In this document: one piece after another, positions 17,681-26,083 of the stretch
Layout: the number at the start of each line of letters is the position of its first letter
Numbering within the stretch: the first letter of the stretch is position 1
Source: UBA10649 sp964597445
Lineage (GTDB): Bacteria; Actinomycetota; Actinomycetes; S36-B12
Reading direction: 5' to 3'
DNA: 64,000 nt
Assembly: GCA_964597445.1 (NCBI GenBank)
Contig: CAZQXO010000001.1
Span: 1-64,000, forward strand
Program-made: the position numbers and the translations under genes
The notes under the pieces: model-generated
What the model was told of the DNA's origin: nothing
Seen by the model: only the letters and a program-made list of their open reading frames with translations
Database searches by the model: none

Positions 17681-17761
17681 TCACCGCCCCGGAGGAGTCT
17701 GGGATTCCTCATCGCACGCGGCGACGGTGCCGCATATCCCCACAAACCTTGAAGGAGAGTC

Positions 17762-19078
17762 ATGAGCCAGACCTGGTCGTTCGAGACCAAGCAGATCCAT
17801 GCCGGGCAGTCGCCCGACGGAACCACCAATGCCCGGGCCCTGCCCATCTACCAGACCACGTCGTACACCTTCAACGACACGACCCATGCGGCCAACCTGT
17901 TCGGCCTCAAGGAGCTTGGCAACATCTACACGCGCATCATGAATCCCACGCAGGCCGTCGTCGAGGAGCGCATCGCTGCGCTCGAGGGCGGTGTGGCGGC
18001 TCTTCTCGTCGCGAGCGGCCAGGCCGCAGAGACTCTGGCGATCCTGAACATCGCCGAGGCCGGCGATCACATCGTGTCGAGTCCGAGCCTGTACGGCGGG
18101 ACCTACAACCTGTTCCACTACACACTCCCCAAGCTTGGAATCGAGTGCACCTTCGTCGACGATCCTGATGACCCGGAGTCATGGCGTGCCGCTGTTCGCC
18201 CGAACACGAAGCTCTTCTTCGGGGAATCGATCGCAAACCCGAAGAACGACGTACTGGACATCGAGGCTGTCGCTGCAGTCGCGCACGAGGTGGGGGTGCC
18301 ACTGATCATCGACAACACGGTGGCGACGCCCTACCTGATCAATCCCCTCGCGTGGGGAGCCGACGTGGTCGTCCATTCGGCAACGAAGTACCTCGGCGGC
18401 CACGGAACGGCCATCGCCGGCGTGATCGTCGACGGAGGCACCTTCGACTACGCCCAGTACCCGGATCGCTTCCCGAACTACAACCAGCCGGACCCCAGCT
18501 ACCACGGCCTGGTCTATGCCCGCGATCTGGGCGTGGGATCGGCATTCGGGGCGAACCTGTCCTTCATCCTGAAGGCACGCGTGCAGCTCCTGCGTGATCT
18601 GGGTGCAGCGGTGTCGCCCTTCAATGCGTTCCTGATCGCCCAGGGCATCGAGACGCTCTCGCTCAGAGTCGAGCGTCACGTCCAGAATGCGAAGGCCGTG
18701 GCCGCGTGGCTGGAGGGTCGACCGGAGGTGGAGAAGGTCAACTACGCGGGCCTGACCTCGAGCCCGTGGTACGCGCTGGGGCAGAAGTACGCGCCCGCGG
18801 GCACGGGCGCGGTGCTGTCGTTCGAGATCGCCGGTGGTCTCGACGCGGGTCAGCGCTTCGTGGAGGCGCTCGAGCTGCACAGCCACGTGGCCAACATCGG
18901 AGACGTGCGCAGCCTCGTCATCCATCCGGCCTCGACGACACACTCGCAGTTGACGCCGGAGGAGCAGGCCGCGGCCGGAGTCACCCCGGGGCTCGTGCGC
19001 CTCGCCGTCGGCATCGAGAACATCAACGACATTCTCGCGGACCTCGAGATGGGGTTTGCGTCGGCGAGCGCGGGATAG
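17762..19078 (+). CDS. metY: O-acetylhomoserine sulfhydrylase
   Basis: PLP enzyme of the Cys/Met metabolism family that makes homocysteine from O-acetylhomoserine and sulfide. It has 438 residues; ATG 17762 follows GAAGGAGAG. The opening ETKQIHAGQSPD and YTRIMNPTQAVVEERIAALE are typical of MetY. The PLP lysine is Lys209 in HSATKYLGGHG. Length (about 430-440) fits MetY rather than the shorter MetB/MetC. Expression is probably set by the SAM-IV riboswitch and possibly by the poly-Cys leader. metX follows 2 bp later. Confidence 0.95.
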   Translation: MSQTWSFETKQIHAGQSPDGTTNARALPIYQTTSYTFNDTTHAANLFGLKELGNIYTRIMNPTQAVVEERIAALEGGVAALLVASGQAAETLAILNIAEAGDHIVSSPSLYGGTYNLFHYTLPKLGIECTFVDDPDDPESWRAAVRPNTKLFFGESIANPKNDVLDIEAVAAVAHEVGVPLIIDNTVATPYLINPLAWGADVVVHSATKYLGGHGTAIAGVIVDGGTFDYAQYPDRFPNYNQPDPSYHGLVYARDLGVGSAFGANLSFILKARVQLLRDLGAAVSPFNAFLIAQGIETLSLRVERHVQNAKAVAAWLEGRPEVEKVNYAGLTSSPWYALGQKYAPAGTGAVLSFEIAGGLDAGQRFVEALELHSHVANIGDVRSLVIHPASTTHSQLTPEEQAAAGVTPGLVRLAVGIENINDILADLEMGFASASAG

Positions 19079-19080
19079 CG

Positions 19081-20301
19081 GTGGCGCCCTACGGGCCCCT
19101 GGCCTACGACGGACCCCCTCCGGCCAGCGCAGCCTGGCGGGAGGGGGATCCCGTGGGCTGTCGGCAGTTCGTCGATGTCGGCAGTCTCGTGACGGAGTCC
19201 GGGGTCGTCCTCCCGGACGTCCGGGTCGCGTACGAGACGTGGGGCACGCTCAACGCGGATCGCTCCAATGCCATCTACATCTGCCACGCCCTGACAGGCG
19301 ACTCCCATGTGTCGGGACCAGCGGGCGACGGTCACGTGACGGCAGGCTGGTGGGAGGGTCTGGTCGGGCCCGGGTGCGACATCGACACCGACGAGTGGTT
19401 CGTCGTGTGCGCCAATGTCCTCGGCGGCTGCCAGGGCACCACGGGTCCGTCATCGACGGCGCCGGACGGTCGACCCTGGGGGAGTCGCTTCCCCATCGTC
19501 ACCGTTGGGGACATGGTGGAGGTCGAGCGACGTCTCTCCGACGCACTCGGCATCGAGACGTGGGCCTTGCTCCTCGGGCCGTCCCTGGGTGGCATGCGGG
19601 TGCTCGAGTGGATGGTCCGCTATCCGCAGAGGGTCCGAGGCGGGCTCGTACTCGGATCCACGGCGGCCGTGAGTGCGGATCAGATCGCCACGCATGCGAC
19701 TCAGATCCTGGCCATCGAGTCGGACCCGGGCTTCCGCGGGGGTGACTACTACGACAGTCCTGCCGGTGAGGGCCCCCACGTCGGCATGGGGCTGGCACGG
19801 CGCATCGCTCATCTGACGTACCGAACCGAGACGGAGCTTGCCGACCGCTTCGGTCGGGATCCGCAGGGTGACGAGGACCCCATGCGGCGCGGCCGCTTTG
19901 CCGTGGAGTCGTATCTCGACCATCAGGCGGACAAGCTGGCCCGTCGCTTCGATGCGAACACATACATCGCCCTGACGCGGGCCATGAGCCTGTTCGACCT
20001 CGGTCGGGGTCGAGGTGGCCTTGACCGCGCCCTCGGGACCATCACGGCGCCACTCACGGTGGTGGGAATCGACTCCGACCGGCTGTTCCCGACACGCCTG
20101 CAGCAGGAGATGGTCGACCTGACGCCCGGTGCCGATCGACTGCATCTGATCCTCTCCCCGTTCGGGCATGACGGCTTCCTGGTCGAGGATGAACAGGTGG
20201 GGGTCTTCGTCGCCCATGCGCTCCACCGGGTCCGACGTCAGGGCCAGTCGGGAGGCACGCGCCGGCCGAACGATCCGGGAGCGCCTGTCCACAGGGCGTG
20301 A
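19081..20301 (+). CDS. metX: Homoserine O-acetyltransferase
   Basis: Alpha/beta-hydrolase-fold enzyme that makes O-acetylhomoserine, the MetY substrate, from homoserine and acetyl-CoA. GTG 19081 gives 406 residues. The nucleophile Ser168 is in GPSLGGMRVLEW. Catalytic Asp (GIDSDRLFP) and His (PFGHDGFLVE) are near the C-terminus. The block NVLGGCQGTTGPSS is diagnostic. The usual motif has Met before GGM (SMGGM); here it is Leu (SLGGM). It is co-transcribed with metY. Confidence 0.95.
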   Translation: MAPYGPLAYDGPPPASAAWREGDPVGCRQFVDVGSLVTESGVVLPDVRVAYETWGTLNADRSNAIYICHALTGDSHVSGPAGDGHVTAGWWEGLVGPGCDIDTDEWFVVCANVLGGCQGTTGPSSTAPDGRPWGSRFPIVTVGDMVEVERRLSDALGIETWALLLGPSLGGMRVLEWMVRYPQRVRGGLVLGSTAAVSADQIATHATQILAIESDPGFRGGDYYDSPAGEGPHVGMGLARRIAHLTYRTETELADRFGRDPQGDEDPMRRGRFAVESYLDHQADKLARRFDANTYIALTRAMSLFDLGRGRGGLDRALGTITAPLTVVGIDSDRLFPTRLQQEMVDLTPGADRLHLILSPFGHDGFLVEDEQVGVFVAHALHRVRRQGQSGGTRRPNDPGAPVHRA

Positions 20302-20344
20302 CGGGGGCTACCTGTCCCTGCGGCGCCGGCCTAGCGTGCGCGTC

Positions 20345-21169
20345 ATGGCGTGGTTCACGATGCGCGTTCTCACCCGCGGTGCCCTGACGCTCCTGGCAGC
20401 ATCCGCCCTGCTGTCGTTGGCGGATCCGTCCGCGGCCATCAGCGTCGACGGGGACGCTGCGGCGAAGGCGATCGTCGGGCGAGGAGGCCTCATCCTGCCG
20501 CCGCAGGTAGACGAGGTCACGCGCACCCGTGTAGCCGGGTGCTCCGACTGCCACTGGCGTCTCGAGAGTCCCTGCGCGGCTGCGCCCCTGGGCAACACCT
20601 TCGATGACAGTCCGACGTGTGTGAGCGTGACGCGGGGATGCCCCGGCGGCAGCCTGCGCCGGACGTGGTTCCGGGAGGGCGACGCTCGGTGGGAGGACAT
20701 CGGCCTGGTGTGTCTGCGTGAGGATCCTGTGACAGTCCAGGACATCGGTGTGCGGCTGGGTGAGCGTCTGGTCCACCGGCTTCCGCCGCTGGACATCTCC
20801 CACCTGCCCCCGAGGGGAATCGTCACGGGGATGGCCACCGTGTTCTCCGCGGGTCAGGCCGCAGGGCCCCAGGCCTTTCGCTGGCGTCTGGGAGGAGCCG
20901 ATGTCGAGGTCGAGGTAGCGCCCACGTGGCTCTGGACGTTCCCGTCCGGTCGGCAGGGCCCGATGACCGAGCCGGGGATCCTGGCGCCAGGCGGGTCGAT
21001 CCGTGAGACCTTCCGTCGCCCGGGCGAGGCTCGGGTCGGCTGCGCAGTGACGTGGGTGGGTCACTTCCGTGTCGGCGGGCTGGGACCCTTCCCGATCCCC
21101 ACTCCCGTGGTCCAGGAGGCCGTGACGCGGGTGGCTGTCGGCGAAGGACGGGCGCTGCTCACCCCCTGA
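20345..21169 (+). CDS. Secreted protein, function unknown
   Basis: About 274 residues from ATG 20345; ATG 20360 is an alternative. A signal peptide is evident (RGALTLLAASALLSL, cleaved near the Ala-rich DPSAA). The mature protein contains several cysteines, including CSDCHW and RGCPGG, which could form disulfides outside the cell, and a proline-rich C-terminal half. No enzymatic motif is recognised. It lies between metX and the principal sigma factor gene with no clear operon link. Confidence 0.65.
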   Translation: MAWFTMRVLTRGALTLLAASALLSLADPSAAISVDGDAAAKAIVGRGGLILPPQVDEVTRTRVAGCSDCHWRLESPCAAAPLGNTFDDSPTCVSVTRGCPGGSLRRTWFREGDARWEDIGLVCLREDPVTVQDIGVRLGERLVHRLPPLDISHLPPRGIVTGMATVFSAGQAAGPQAFRWRLGGADVEVEVAPTWLWTFPSGRQGPMTEPGILAPGGSIRETFRRPGEARVGCAVTWVGHFRVGGLGPFPIPTPVVQEAVTRVAVGEGRALLTP

Positions 21170-21271
21170 GCTCGTCATGGCATGATGAGGGGATTCTCGG
21201 CCCGTTCCCAAGCCTGCGGCTTGACACGGGCCCTTGTCGTGGGCGACCGCGAGGAAGGCACAGCCATCTCG

Positions 21272-22972
21272 ATGACGACGAAGGCCACCACCGCCAAGAA
21301 GAGTCCGGCGAAGAAGACGACGGTGAAGCCGGCCGCGAAGAAGACGACCGCGAAGAGCCCGGCGAAGAAGACGACCGCGAAGAGCCCGGCGAAGAAGACG
21401 GCGGCCAAGCCTGCTGGGAAGCAACCGGCAGCCAAGGCGAGTTCCGTGAAGAAGGCGGGCACGAAGCCGGCCGCGACGAAGCCTGTCGCCAGGAAGACGG
21501 CAGCCGGTGCAGCGGCGAAGAAGGCGGGCACGAAGCCGGCCGCGACGAAGCCTGTCGCCAGGAAGACGGCAGCCGGTGCAGCGGCGAAGAAGGCCGCCGT
21601 CAAGCCGGCCGCGACGAAGGCTGTCGCCAAGTCGACCGCAGCCGGTGCTCCCGGGAAGAAGGCGGCGGCTTCCAGGTCGACCGTGAAGAATGCAGCCACG
21701 CTGTCCGGCAAGGCGTCGGCGTCTGCGCCCGCCTCGAAGGGCCCGGCGGCCAAGGCCGCCTCGAAGGGCCCGGCGGCCAAGGGTGCCAAGGGTGAGGCCT
21801 TCGTCGAGGTACTCGAGACGGAGGACGGGCTGGTCGAGATCGAGCCGGAGCTCGACGATGTCGACGGTGAGGTGCTGAAGGAGGCCGCGGAACTCGAGGC
21901 GGATCTCGAGGCGGATCTGGCCGAGGACCTCGCCACTGTCGAGGGCGAGGAGACGGAGAAGGAGGGCGTCGAGGGCGCCGCCGCGGCTGAGGGTGATGAG
22001 GCGTTCGTCATCTCGGATGTCGACGACACCGACGAGCCGATCCAGACAGTGACCGTGGCCGGAGCCACGGCTGATCCGGTCAAGGACTACCTCAAGCAGA
22101 TCGGCAAGGTCTCCCTTCTCAATGCGGAGCAGGAGGTCGAGCTCGCCAAGCGGATCGAGGCGGGGCTCTTCGCGGAGGAGATGCTGGCCGAGACCCCGAA
22201 GCTCGACAAGAAGACCCGGCTGGACCTCGAGTGGATTGCGACGGATGGCCGCCGGGCCAAGAACCACCTCCTCGAGGCGAACCTCCGACTCGTGGTCTCG
22301 TTGGCGAAGCGCTACACGGGCCGCGGGATGCTCTTCCTCGACCTGATCCAGGAGGGCAACCTCGGCCTCATCCGGGCCGTGGAGAAGTTCGACTACACCA
22401 AGGGCTACAAGTTCTCGACGTATGCCACCTGGTGGATTCGGCAGGCCATCACGCGCGCGATGGCGGACCAGGCTCGAACGATCCGCATCCCCGTGCACAT
22501 GGTCGAGGTCATCAACAAGCTGGCCCGAGTCCAGCGCCAGATGCTGCAGGATCTTGGTCGCGAGCCGACTCCCGAGGAGCTCGCACGCGAGCTCGACATG
22601 ACGCCCGAGAAGGTCGTCGAGGTCCAGAAGTACGGCCGCGAGCCGATCTCCCTCCACACGCCGCTGGGGGAGGAGGGTGACAGCGAGTTCGGAGACCTGA
22701 TCGAGGACTCCGAGGCGATCGTGCCGTCGGACGCCGTCTCCTTCACGCTTCTTCAGGAGCAGCTGGAGTCGGTCCTCGACACTCTCTCCGATCGTGAGGC
22801 AGGCGTCGTGCGCATGCGCTTCGGACTCACGGACGGTCAGCCCAAGACGCTGGACGAGATCGGGAAGGTGTACGGCGTCACGCGCGAGCGGATCCGGCAG
22901 ATCGAGTCCAAGACGATGTCGAAGCTGCGTCACCCCTCGCGATCCCAGGTTCTGCGCGACTACCTGGACTGA
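21272..22972 (+). CDS. sigA: Principal RNA polymerase sigma factor (RpoD/HrdB/SigA)
   Basis: Housekeeping sigma-70 factor, 566 residues from ATG 21272. Residues 1-170 are a Lys/Ala/Pro-rich basic extension with exact tandem repeats; about 175-250 is strongly acidic (DGLVEIEPELDD). Region 1.2 begins at DPVKDYLKQIGKV. Region 2 contains GNLGLIRAVEKFDYTKGYKF and STYATWWIRQAI. Region 3 includes PVHMVEVINKL. Region 4 ends in the helix-turn-helix VTRERIRQIESKTMSKLRHP. The ribosome-binding site GAGGAAGG is a little distant (about 14 bases), so the exact start is less sure than the identity. Confidence 0.95.
   Translation: MTTKATTAKKSPAKKTTVKPAAKKTTAKSPAKKTTAKSPAKKTAAKPAGKQPAAKASSVKKAGTKPAATKPVARKTAAGAAAKKAGTKPAATKPVARKTAAGAAAKKAAVKPAATKAVAKSTAAGAPGKKAAASRSTVKNAATLSGKASASAPASKGPAAKAASKGPAAKGAKGEAFVEVLETEDGLVEIEPELDDVDGEVLKEAAELEADLEADLAEDLATVEGEETEKEGVEGAAAAEGDEAFVISDVDDTDEPIQTVTVAGATADPVKDYLKQIGKVSLLNAEQEVELAKRIEAGLFAEEMLAETPKLDKKTRLDLEWIATDGRRAKNHLLEANLRLVVSLAKRYTGRGMLFLDLIQEGNLGLIRAVEKFDYTKGYKFSTYATWWIRQAITRAMADQARTIRIPVHMVEVINKLARVQRQMLQDLGREPTPEELARELDMTPEKVVEVQKYGREPISLHTPLGEEGDSEFGDLIEDSEAIVPSDAVSFTLLQEQLESVLDTLSDREAGVVRMRFGLTDGQPKTLDEIGKVYGVTRERIRQIESKTMSKLRHPSRSQVLRDYLD
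21448..21654 (+). repeat. 69-bp tandem repeat in sigA N-terminus
   Basis: Two adjacent copies (21448-21516 and 21517-21585) are identical over nearly their whole length; a third diverged copy follows to about 21654. Each encodes 23 residues of the type KKAGTKPAATKPVARKTAAG. Shorter repeats (27 bp near 21340-21400; 24 bp near 21735-21785) flank it. The array is in frame and stays inside the sigA extension. Confidence 0.85.
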
Positions 22973-22974
22973 CC

Positions 22975-23778
22975 ATGACCGGTCTCGTCTCGTTCGCCTG
23001 GGCGGGTCCGGAGGACCACCCTGCTCACGTCGCGGTCGTCACCATGACCCACGCGGCGAAGCGGAACTCGCTGTCCGACGCCATGCTGGCCGAGCTTGAG
23101 GCCTCCCTCGATCGTGCCGAGTCCGCGGGTGCCAGGGCGCTCGTGCTGCGCGCGGAGCCCGGTGCGACGACGTGGTCGGCCGGCTACTCGATCGACGCCC
23201 TTCCGCAGGACGGGAGTGATCCTCTCGCGTGGAGCAACCCTCTGGAGGGCTTCCTGCACCGCCTCAGACAGGTGCCGTACCCGGTCATCGCGGCGGTCGA
23301 GGGTGGTGTCTGGGGTGGTGCCTGCGAACTGGCGCTGACCTGTGACCTGGTCGTGGCAGTCCGATCGGCCACTTTCGCTCTCACCCCGGCACGCCTCGGT
23401 GTTCCCTACAGCTCTGCCGGCGTGGCGACGATCCTGAGTGTCCTGCCGCTCAACGTCGCCAAGGGGCTCTTCTTCTCGGCCGATCCCATGACCGCGGAGG
23501 AGTGGGCGACGTATGGGGTCGTGAACCGGCTGGTGGAGGACTCGGACGAGCTCGGGCGATCCGCCGTCGGTCTGGCCACGAGGATCGCCGAGCGGGCTCC
23601 GCTGTCCATCCGGGCGATCAAGGGGGAGATGACAGCCCTGACGCATGCCCGGGCACTCACCTCGGAGGACGTGGGTCACCTGAGCGACCTGCGACGGGCG
23701 GCATGGTCCAGTGCGGATTTCCGGGAGGGTGTGCGCGCCTTCCTGGAGAAGCGAGCACCTCGCTTCGACGGTCGCTGA
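22975..23778 (+). CDS. Enoyl-CoA hydratase/isomerase family (crotonase) protein
   Basis: A 267-residue crotonase-fold enzyme acting on acyl-CoA thioesters. The oxyanion-hole regions are MTHAAKRNSLSDAMLAELE (about 23-41) and AVEGGVWGGACELALTCD (about 104-121). A Glu in the GGACELA block is a catalytic candidate, but the second acid usual in true hydratases is not obvious, so isomerase or another crotonase reaction is possible. ATG 22975 is 2 bp after the sigA stop, suggesting read-through transcription. Substrate unknown. Confidence 0.85.
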   Translation: MTGLVSFAWAGPEDHPAHVAVVTMTHAAKRNSLSDAMLAELEASLDRAESAGARALVLRAEPGATTWSAGYSIDALPQDGSDPLAWSNPLEGFLHRLRQVPYPVIAAVEGGVWGGACELALTCDLVVAVRSATFALTPARLGVPYSSAGVATILSVLPLNVAKGLFFSADPMTAEEWATYGVVNRLVEDSDELGRSAVGLATRIAERAPLSIRAIKGEMTALTHARALTSEDVGHLSDLRRAAWSSADFREGVRAFLEKRAPRFDGR

Positions 23779-23997
23779 TCAGGCGTCGGCCACGGCCGGC
23801 TCGCGCAGCCGATGGGTCTCGTCGATGACCTCGGCCGCCTTGGGTCGGAGGGCGTCCTCATAGGTGCCCCAGTGATGGGCGCAGAAGAGCAGGTCCGTTC
23901 CTGCGGGGAGGACGACGCGCACGTAGGCCTGGGCGTTGCAGCGATCGCAGCGATCCATGGCGGAGAGGCCCTTCGCCAGCGCCTGAGTCGTCTCCAT
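23779..23997 (-). CDS. DUF7455-type small zinc-ribbon protein
   Basis: A 72-residue protein of a family restricted to actinobacteria. CDRC (17-20) and CAHH form a likely zinc site (MDRCDRCNAQAYV at the core). ATG 23997 is preceded by AGGAAGGAC. It lies beside the sigma factor gene on the opposite strand; the same pairing occurs in many actinobacterial genomes (established from general knowledge). Function unknown. The stop abuts the crotonase stop. Confidence 0.8.
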   Translation of the reverse strand: METTQALAKGLSAMDRCDRCNAQAYVRVVLPAGTDLLFCAHHWGTYEDALRPKAAEVIDETHRLREPAVADA

Positions 23998-24137
23998 GCG
24001 GTCCGGTCCTTCCTCGAGTGTTGATCGGACAGGTCCTCAGTCTTACACGGGTGTCGTCCGGGTGCCGCATCTGCGTGGGCGTGTTCGCCATGGGCGCAGG
24101 GAAATCGGTCATTCCGGACTCAGTCGGGGGTCGTCCA

Positions 24138-24159
24138 TGACCGGTGTGCTGTCCGGTCA
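24138..24159. promoter_or_regulatory. Inverted repeat upstream of the Tad/Flp locus
   Basis: TGACCGG (24138-24144) and CCGGTCA (24153-24159) form a perfect 7-bp inverted repeat, 8 bp apart. A second short one, GCCCAC/GTGGGC, sits at 24172-24185. They lie in the 271-bp gap between the DUF7455 gene and flp, and could be an operator or a weak terminator. Otherwise this gap shows no gene. Confidence 0.35.
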
Positions 24160-24269
24160 GTGATCGCCCATGCCCACCCGTGGGCGGGCAACGGGGCGTC
24201 GGTCAGGAGCAGAGTCGCCTCATCCGAACGGATCCTCCGAGGATCCCCGAAACGAAGGAGCGAGTGACC

Positions 24270-24452
24270 ATGCGCACTCTTGCACTCAAGGCACAGATCC
24301 TCCGCATGACCGCGTCGGACCGAGGAGCCACCGCGGTCGAGTACGGGCTCATCGTCGCCCTGATCGCCCTGGCGATCATCACGGCCGTCACTCTGGTCGG
24401 CACGAATCTCGACCTGCTGTTCACGGATGTCGCGGAGAACGTCGCGCCGTAG
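24270..24452 (+). CDS. flp: Flp/type IVb pilin
   Basis: Major pilin of the Tad pilus, 60 residues. ATG 24270 follows GAAGGAG. The prepilin motif DRGATAVEYGLIVALIAL is canonical: cleavage after Gly19, Glu at +5, then Tyr. The hydrophobic stretch about 25-45 anchors the subunit before assembly. The prepilin peptidase needed for processing (TadV/CpaA) is not in this window. It is the first gene of the pilus locus. Confidence 0.95.
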   Translation: MRTLALKAQILRMTASDRGATAVEYGLIVALIALAIITAVTLVGTNLDLLFTDVAENVAP

Positions 24453-24481
24453 TCGTCGCGATCAATCCTGGGGGTGAGGAC

Positions 24482-24937
24482 ATGCGCGCGTGGCCACGGG
24501 GCCTTGCGCTCCTCGGTGAACGACGTGACCGAGGGGCGGCGGCCGTCGAGTTCGCGATCGTGGTGCCTCTGCTGCTCCTGATCCTGCTGGCACTCGTCGA
24601 CTTCGGGCGGCTCTTCTACGTCCAGGTCAGCCTGGCGGGTGCCAGCAGGGAGGGCGCTCGGGCCGTGTCGGTCGGTCGCCCCGCGAGCCAGGTCGCCTCG
24701 GTCGTGCAGGCCAGCAGTCCCGGTGTGGCGCGCGTGAGCTCCCTGGGGGATACCGGGACCTTCTCGATTCAGCAGCAGGCATGTCCGACGAGCGGCGCAT
24801 CGAATGCCGTCGTCGTCGTGTCGGTCCCCTTTCGATGGTTCACGCCCATCGAACTGCTGACCGTGTTCAACCCAGACTCCGAGGGCGGCCAGGCGCTGAC
24901 CCTCTCCTCGAGGGCGGAGATGCTATGCGTGACGTGA
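24482..24937 (+). CDS. TadE-like pseudopilin
   Basis: A 151-residue minor pilin-like protein of the TadE family. It has the motif RGAAAVEFAIVVPLLLLILLALVDF around residues 17-42, with the conserved Glu for prepilin processing, and LFYVQVSLAGASREGARA, typical of TadE. Start ATG 24482 gives a short basic leader. A cysteine pair in the C-terminal half (near ACPTS and MLCVT) may form a disulfide. It overlaps the next gene by 13 bp. Confidence 0.88.
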   Translation: MRAWPRGLALLGERRDRGAAAVEFAIVVPLLLLILLALVDFGRLFYVQVSLAGASREGARAVSVGRPASQVASVVQASSPGVARVSSLGDTGTFSIQQQACPTSGASNAVVVVSVPFRWFTPIELLTVFNPDSEGGQALTLSSRAEMLCVT

Positions 24938-26037
24938 CGCGACGGAGCGACGGCACGGGGGGCGATCGAGGAGCCGTCGTCGTGCTCATCGCGATCCTCC
25001 TCGCCGTCGGCATGCTCTCGGGGCTGCTGGCCATGGTCGCCGACGTGGGGCAGGTGTATGCCGAGCGCCGAGTGGTGCAGAACGGGGCCGACGCCGCGTC
25101 CCTGGCCGTGGCGATCCGCAGCGCTGAACTGCCGGCGGGAGCGATCTCGCCGGTGGAGGCCTCGTCGCTCTCTCGCCAGCTGGCCGGTGCCAACGCTCCC
25201 GACGGTGTCACGCAGGTGACCGAGGTGTGCGGGTCGGACGGGCTCGGGGAGTGCCCGCCCCGGTCGGGCACCTGGCGTGACTGCGCGTCGGTTCCCGGAA
25301 CCGTCCGTCACTTCGCGCGGGTGAGGACGGCCACCGGACTCCCGGGCGGAGGGTCGTTCCTGGTGCCGATCTTCGCCGGGTTCCTCGATGAGGATGGTGA
25401 GCCTGAGGCCCGTGCCGGCGCCTGCGCGCAGGCGGCCTGGGGACCTGCTGCCAGCGCCCCGATCACGTTCCCGATGCTCCTGCCGGTCTGCCCGGGAACG
25501 CTGGGCGGCACCCCCGTCTGGATCGCCGACTTCGATCCCAGTGACCCTGACTTCACGCCGGGGGATCCGTGCGTGGTGGACGGGCTGTCATTCGCGGGCG
25601 TGACCAAGGGATTCGCTTTCGGCAGCTTCGAGGGGGTGCCGAAGACGTGTGTCGACCCCGTGCAGGTCGAGGTTGGCGACGTCATCCCGGTGGAGACGTC
25701 GGTGACGCAGTGGTGCGGATCCAAGGTGGAGAACATCCTCGATCCGCTGGTCACGGCCGGAACGCCCGTCCTCGTCCCGGTCGTGGGTGCGCATGCCAAT
25801 CAGGGGCAGGGGCAGTACCTGTTCACGGTGCTGTCCTTCAAGTCCTTCACGCTGCTCGGGTACAAGGTCAAGAACGCCTCGGGCGGCCAGGAACCCAGTC
25901 CCGGGTGGAAGGGGACGCCCTGCGCGAAGAGCGCCAAGCGGTCCTGCCTGTACGGCACCTTCGCACCCGCAGTCGTGGGTGGAGGCATCGGTGGCGGACC
26001 GGATCTGGGCGTCCGAGCCGTGTCGCTGCTGCCGTGA
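24925..26037 (+). CDS. TadG-like Flp pilus-assembly protein
   Basis: A 370-residue protein with the TadG-like N-terminal motif (PF13400 type): DRGAVVVLIAILLAVGMLSG at about 14-33, followed by VYAERRVVQNGADAASLAVA. The large extracytoplasmic domain is Cys-rich (about twelve cysteines, for instance CPGTLG, CVVDG and CAKSAKRSC), which suggests disulfides. No von Willebrand domain is seen in it, unlike many TadG proteins. The VWA domain of this locus is instead fused to TadB. Confidence 0.8.
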   Translation: MRDVTRRSDGTGGDRGAVVVLIAILLAVGMLSGLLAMVADVGQVYAERRVVQNGADAASLAVAIRSAELPAGAISPVEASSLSRQLAGANAPDGVTQVTEVCGSDGLGECPPRSGTWRDCASVPGTVRHFARVRTATGLPGGGSFLVPIFAGFLDEDGEPEARAGACAQAAWGPAASAPITFPMLLPVCPGTLGGTPVWIADFDPSDPDFTPGDPCVVDGLSFAGVTKGFAFGSFEGVPKTCVDPVQVEVGDVIPVETSVTQWCGSKVENILDPLVTAGTPVLVPVVGAHANQGQGQYLFTVLSFKSFTLLGYKVKNASGGQEPSPGWKGTPCAKSAKRSCLYGTFAPAVVGGGIGGGPDLGVRAVSLLP

Positions 26038-26083
26038 CTCCTACCGATGGCGAACCGAGATCTGATCACGAGAGGACCCCGAC

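Noticed and set aside
21448..21654. CRISPR-like array
   Set aside because: The repeats are adjacent without spacers, in frame, and lie inside the sigma factor coding sequence.
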